Positions 60,073 through 64,000 of a stretch of DNA of 64,000 nt are shown piece by piece. The stretch covers positions 434,001 through 498,000 of the forward strand of contig CP060261.1 in the NCBI GenBank assembly GCA_022646525.1, in the 5' to 3' direction. A model generated the notes under the pieces. That model did not search any database. It was not told the origin of the DNA and worked only from the letters and a program-made list of their open reading frames with translations. Made by a program: the position numbers and the translations under genes. Origin of the DNA: Holosporaceae bacterium. GTDB lineage: Bacteria > Pseudomonadota > Alphaproteobacteria > UBA7879 > UBA5542. Within the stretch, counting starts at the first letter, position 1; the number at the start of each line of letters is the position of its first letter.

Positions 60073-62734
60073 ATGAATGTGCGGTGGCGCTCTTTTTATT
60101 TAATAATTTATATATTTTCTTTTTTGTTGAAATAAATTATGCAGCAGAAAAACCCGAATTTCCGGACTATAAACTCTATAAAGCACAGCGGATCAACCAA
60201 GTATTCTCTCTGAGTAATCCTCCTAAAGTGGGTGCTGTTCTTTATGCAGCATCTGCTGGGGGCTATGCGCTTTATTTAGCCGAGAAAATGTCTCCAGGGG
60301 GAACGCTTTATGTGGTTGATCCTTGGCCAAATGAGAAAGACTATTTGAAGTTCTTAAAGAATGTTGCACTCTTAAACAAACAACTTGTGGTGCACCCAAT
60401 AAGGATGGATGTGTGTGATGCTGGTAATGCATTGAGCGCAACAGGAGCGCACGTTGATTTTGTGTTTTGGGATGGTGAAGGTTCAGAAGAGCGCATAAAA
60501 GAACAGCTTGAAAGTTGGTGGCCACTTTTAGCCCCTGATGGCGTCATGGTAGGAGATGATTATTATTCAGAGTCAATCGTTGGTGCTGTTAACAGATTTA
60601 ACGCTTCTATTTCAGGCACTTTAGAAACGCCCGCAATATGGCCTACAGCTCCCTTTAAATTATGGCGTATTTCAAAAGGGGATAGGCTTGAAGCTTCAAG
60701 TGTTGGAAAACGTGCTTTAGATCATTTTCTTACTCAATATACACCCTTCACGTTTGGTTGTGGTATTATGAAAGGGGTTGGGAAGGATCTTGGATTCCCC
60801 CATCAAGCAAGAATAGAAGAGTTTAATCTTCTTAGAAGCGCATTTCTGAATAGATTTAGGGCAGCATCTGAAGACCAACCACCATCTACTGAAATTCCAC
60901 GGGTGCATCATAGTATTTGGTTAACAAATATTGCGAACCCTAAAGATCTTTATTGTCAAAAACGCGCTAATGGGGAAAAGTTGTGGAAATATTATGAAAT
61001 TTCTTTGAGGAAGTTTGAAAAGAAGAATGGCTGGACGCATGTTTTATGGTGCTTGTTCCCAGAACAAATGCCTGAAATGGTAGAACTTGCAAATGAATGG
61101 GGCGTTGAAGTGCGCTCGATTTATGATCCCCAGTGGGGCCTGTATCAAAAAATGCCAGCACGTCATATATTTGATGCGTATTTAGTAGATAATCATTTTT
61201 CTTTAGCTGGAAATGTGTTGCGGGAAGCAATTTTGTATGTGTATGGAGGGCTTTATAGAGACATCGCTGTAGAGTTGAATTTTGACCCTGCGCTTATGTT
61301 CTCTCTTTGTGGTGCCGAAACATTCTATGCAAGCCGTACACAAAGAGCGGGAGAGCAGTTTGATTATCTTGATCAGGATATTTGTGCGAGTGCGCCAGGA
61401 GGCCGTATTCCAGGAAAATTCCTAGAAAATATTGACACGCTTTACAAAGGGAAAGCACCTGCTGCAGGAGAAGAAAATAGCGTATCTGCTGTATTTAGAA
61501 GGCATTTTGTTGATAATTGTAGGGCGCACATTGAGTTGGTACGCCCCTCCCAAATTATGTTGGCAGCAACCCAAGTCTGTGCTGAAGTAGGCGTAGCAGA
61601 GACGGGTTTGGTGTGGGGAAATGATGTGAGCGATATGGGTATTGATGGGGGCAAGAAACTATTTACGCGGCATGGAAATTCGAGCTGGCGGCATAGGTTA
61701 TGGGGATGTGAGAAAGCAGATGAATCAAAGGTAAATTTATTTAATGTTGTGCCGTTCCCTTATTATGAAAAAATTAGTCTTGCCCACCACAACAGCATTC
61801 GGCAGGCGGTTGTATCGACCGAGCTTCAAAAAATTTGGCAGGAACAAGGCGCAGAAAAAGCTGAAGCTGGCACAGAAAACCACTGGATCCAAAGGAAAAA
61901 ACCTATCGTGCACGTGGGAAAACATATAAAAATACCATGCGTAGGTTACTTACATTAGATGCAGTGCTTGAGGCTGAAGATGGTAGATGTGCTGTTGAGG
62001 GGAATGATTTAATTTTCCATAAAATATGGCTAACAGATCAGGGTAGCCTGACAGAGGTGCCAGATGATTTGATGGCCCATTTCAGGGCCAGTATGGCACT
62101 TCAAGATGAAACCGCTGTTTGTTATTTTGGTGCCAAGATCCAACTAAAATTCCTGCCACAGTGGCCGCTTTTGCGGATTTCCCACGCCCTGTTCAGGTGA
62201 AATTGATCGATGATGAGATGGCAGACTTTGGGGCAAGGTGGCTTTACGAGTACTATCTTTCACGTAAAATTTGGGCACTAAGTGGTGATATTTTGAGGCA
62301 CTTTGTCGTGAACAAATATGGGGGCTTTATACAGATATTGGCATGGAACTGCATGTAGATATGACGAAGTACATTCGGGGTTTTGATATTATTTTAGCTA
62401 ATCGTGAGAATTGGATAGATATGTGTATGATTGGTGTGCAAAAAGCCATCCATACCATGGGCGCTTTTTAGACTTCTTGACCAATATAAGAACTGAAACA
62501 CCAGTAAGTTTGCGTTACGCATCTCTTAAACGTGCTTTGCACATACATAATTCCCATGGACTAGGCGCTTGGGCAGATAACATGGACACAGATCAAACAC
62601 ACCTACTTCTTTTGCCGAATCAAAGCTTTTTCACAAAGCATGGGTTGCGTTCTTGGTGGGACCCAGCCCCTGGAAAAGGGCTTAGGCAAGGCGTTGATAA
62701 ATATACGGGCCCTAGTTTCTTTACAGCGACTTAA
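60073..62734 (+). CDS. Exported methyltransferase-glycosyltransferase-glycosyltransferase fusion (frameshifted)
   Basis: Start ATG 60073 or GTG 60084; signal segment LFLFNNLYIFFFVEINYAAE. Residues about 45-190 form a class I methyltransferase (Methyltransf_24 type): VGAVLYAASAGGYALYLAEK, GGTLYVVDPWPN, HVDFVFWDGEGSEERIKEQL, WWPLLAPDGVMVGDDYYSES. Then a first Gly_transf_sug domain: IPRVHHSIWLTN, GWTHVLWCLFPEQMPEM, LREAILYVYGGLYRDIAVEL. After shifts near 61940 and 62100 a second one: IFHKIWLTDQGSLTEVPDDL, DILRHFVVNKYGGLYTDIGM, ending at 62734. About 887 residues if continuous; a stop at 61958 would split off the last domain. Confidence 0.72.
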
Positions 62735-62779
62735 GGTTTTTTCTTCTAAAGAAAGCAATGCATAACCTTTGCACAAGGC

Positions 62780-62809
62780 AAAAAAGGTGCCACCTTGCGG
62801 CGACACCTT
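62780..62809 (-). terminator. Rho-independent terminator of the cold-shock gene
   Basis: Read on the minus strand: AAGGTGTCGCC, loop GCAA, GGTGGCACCTT, an 11-bp stem with two G-T pairs closed by a GNRA tetraloop, followed by Ts. It lies about 45 bp after the cspA stop. Confidence 0.85.
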
Positions 62810-62851
62810 GGGTAATTTTTAAAGATACCTAAGTGGATTTAATGGTATTTC

Positions 62852-63059
62852 TTATGAAACAACTTTTAATTCACCGGCAACTGTTTTTGCCGCGGTCTTC
62901 CTTTACTTCGTAGGATAGCTCTTGACCTTCTTGCAATGTTTGAAGGCCAGCTGCCTCAACAGCTGTAATGTGCACGAAAATATCGCGCCCACCATCTTTG
63001 GGGGCAATGAAACCGTATCCCTTTGTATTGTTAAACCACTTTACTGTACCTGTCTGCAT
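62852..63059 (-). CDS. Cold-shock domain protein (CspA family, one frameshift)
   Basis: RNA-binding five-strand OB fold. Start MQTGTVKWFNNTKGYGFIAP at 63059 behind AAGGAGAA. RNP1 (KGYGFI) and RNP2-like DIFVHI are present. A surplus A in the A5 run near 62885 changes the end to NSCR; without it the protein ends DRGKTVAGELKVVS at 62852, typical for the family. About 68 residues. Own terminator downstream; a long AT-rich leader (63060-63190) may carry regulatory structure, as in other csp genes. Confidence 0.93.
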
Positions 63060-63198
63060 GACTTTCTCCTTACTTAACAAATTTCAACAAAGGAGTGAGA
63101 CACGTAGAAAAGGAATCAATAGTTTGAGACAACCCACATGACATGAGCCCGTGTTGAAAGCTTACGAGGGTATGTATACACGGTTTTTTTATGAAAAG

Positions 63199-63686
63199 CT
63201 ATAATTTATGACCATTTTCGTCAGAAATACCAATAAAGATAGCTGTTTGCATACTTTCTGGGTTTATTTCATTGGCGGTATAGTGTTCAAAGTCAGCCTG
63301 ATAGGCCCTTTGTGCGCCTAGCTTTCCGCCCGCTTCCTGGGCCCATATTTTTGCCATGCATTGATTACAGCCTGGGGCATGGGGCCGCGTGAGGGTGTGA
63401 ACTTATGATAAGTTTGCTCTGAAATATGCAGTGTTTCAAATGTGGTCTTTGGTTTTTCATCAGAGGTCACACCAATAAAAAAAGTATAGGCGCCATTGAA
63501 ATCACTTTCATAGTCGGTATAGACGCAGTAGGTGTCTTGGGGGGAATGGTTTTGCCCAAGATTTTTAAACGCTGCAACTAAAGGCCCGATTTTGGCTGTT
63601 TCAGGATTCATTTCATCGGCATTACGCGTGCGCACTTTTAGGCCAACTAAGGTTTTAGCGGGCACTTTTATTTTAGTGGGTGTCAT
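63199..63686 (-). CDS. GyrI-like / AraC effector-binding domain protein (frameshifted)
   Basis: About 162 residues. Opens TPTKIKVPAKTLVGLKVRTR, then NPETAKIGPLVAAFKNLGQN, DTYCVYTDYESDFNGAYTFF and, after a shift near 63340, INAWQKIWAQEAGGKLGAQR with AYQADFEHYT and a final TAIFIGISDENGHKL. This is the SHS2-type small-molecule binding fold of GyrI and of the C-terminus of AraC activators; no DNA-binding domain is present. It follows thyX by 3 bp. Ligand unknown. Confidence 0.8.
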
Positions 63687-63689
63687 CGA

Positions 63690-64000
63690 TTACGCCTTGT
63701 TGAGATTAAGGGTGGCCATCAGTTCTTCCCATTCACGCTTTGTCATGCCAGACGTTTCTTGGGTGGGTTTTTCACCTTTCAGCATTTGCTTAATCACTTC
63801 AACGCCTTTTCCTGAAAAGTGGGCACCCGTTTTACGGTATGCCATGAAAGCGTCATAAGCGTATGGCACCCATTTCTCCATAATGCCTAAAATGACATCG
63901 GCATAGGCCCGAATTTCATATTGAGAGTGGTGATCGGCCCGAAGAGACACAAAGTGCATCAAATTGCTTAAATCAATTTTCCAGTACCATTGTGTGTAGA
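63690..64000 (-). CDS. thyX: FAD-dependent thymidylate synthase ThyX, C-terminal part (5' end outside the window)
   Basis: Only the last 103 residues lie in the window. They begin [20 protein letters not shown] and run into [16 protein letters not shown]; the Q-W-Y-W-K-x-D-L-x-N-L and R-x-D-x-H-x-Q-Y-E-I-R-x-Y-A patterns are the ThyX nucleotide/substrate-binding part. The tail ([20 protein letters not shown]) is charged. ThyX makes dTMP with FAD and methylene-folate and replaces ThyA where that is absent. Confidence 0.9.
   Translation of the reverse strand, partial: YTQWYWKIDLSNLMHFVSLRADHHSQYEIRAYADVILGIMEKWVPYAYDAFMAYRKTGAHFSGKGVEVIKQMLKGEKPTQETSGMTKREWEELMATLNLNKA

Overview
The window reads as an AT-rich chromosome segment of an alphaproteobacterium with a host-associated, probably intracellular, lifestyle, most like Holosporales or other protist/arthropod symbionts. 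The taxon is inferred from alphaproteobacterial gene orders (leuS-lptE-holA, sfsA-map-radC, kdsD-lptC-lptA, rpsT next to dnaA), a 23S-5S rRNA unit without its 16S gene, and many eukaryote-like or exported proteins. No close relative can be named from the sequence alone.

About half of the genes, including essential ones (leuS, holA, pyk, rlmB), carry one or more frameshifts, nearly all at A/T or G/C homopolymers. Uncorrected sequencing or assembly indels explain this better than gene decay, so I annotate such genes as single CDSs spanning the broken reading frames. Start points and exact lengths of these genes are therefore approximate.

Layout. 1-10.2 kb: housekeeping genes on the minus strand (holA, lptE, leuS, DUF3576 protein, inositol monophosphatase, efp plus a one-domain EF-P relative, class I aldolase, uracil-DNA glycosylase, M48-TPR protease, an exported acetyltransferase). 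10.3-19.4 kb: tsaD, a solute-binding protein coupled to an SDF symporter, MFS transporter, glycine-zipper lipoprotein, exported patatin, dnaA, rpsT, LysE exporter. 19.5-21.5 kb: a bufferin-type RiPP operon (precursor, MNIO enzyme, partner). 21.5-28.6 kb: tRNA-Leu, radC, map, sfsA, rnhA, trhO and the LPS genes kdsD-lptC-lptA. 28.6-35.6 kb: phosphodiesterase-like protein, bcp, AsmA-like protein, rlmB, pyk. 35.7-41.6 kb: an accessory stretch with a deleted TetR fossil, an exported F-box/LRR-like protein, an exported thioredoxin-reductase-like flavoprotein, a TetR/Bcr-CflA pair with a double operator, and an inverse autotransporter. 41.7-49 kb: tRNA-Ala/Ile/Ala, GT9, two acetyltransferases, an exported hydrolase, and 23S-5S rRNA with its promoter, processing stems and terminator.

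49-62.7 kb is the most unusual part: an exported ankyrin-subtilase protein, an exopolysaccharide-like locus (outer-membrane protein, processive GT2, bactofilin-like membrane protein, small membrane proteins), and three consecutive genes for exported TcdA/TcdB-type sugar transferases that hold five glycosyltransferase domains, one protein also carrying an N-terminal methyltransferase domain. All five domains keep the first Asp of the DXD region but show Gly or Ala in place of the second. The window ends with a cold-shock gene, a GyrI-like protein and the 3' part of thyX.

Together the accessory genes (patatin, F-box/LRR, ankyrin-protease, invasin-like adhesin, exported GNATs, exported glycosyltransferases) look like a host-interaction repertoire: all have predicted N-terminal export signals, and several have domains normally used in eukaryotic cells.
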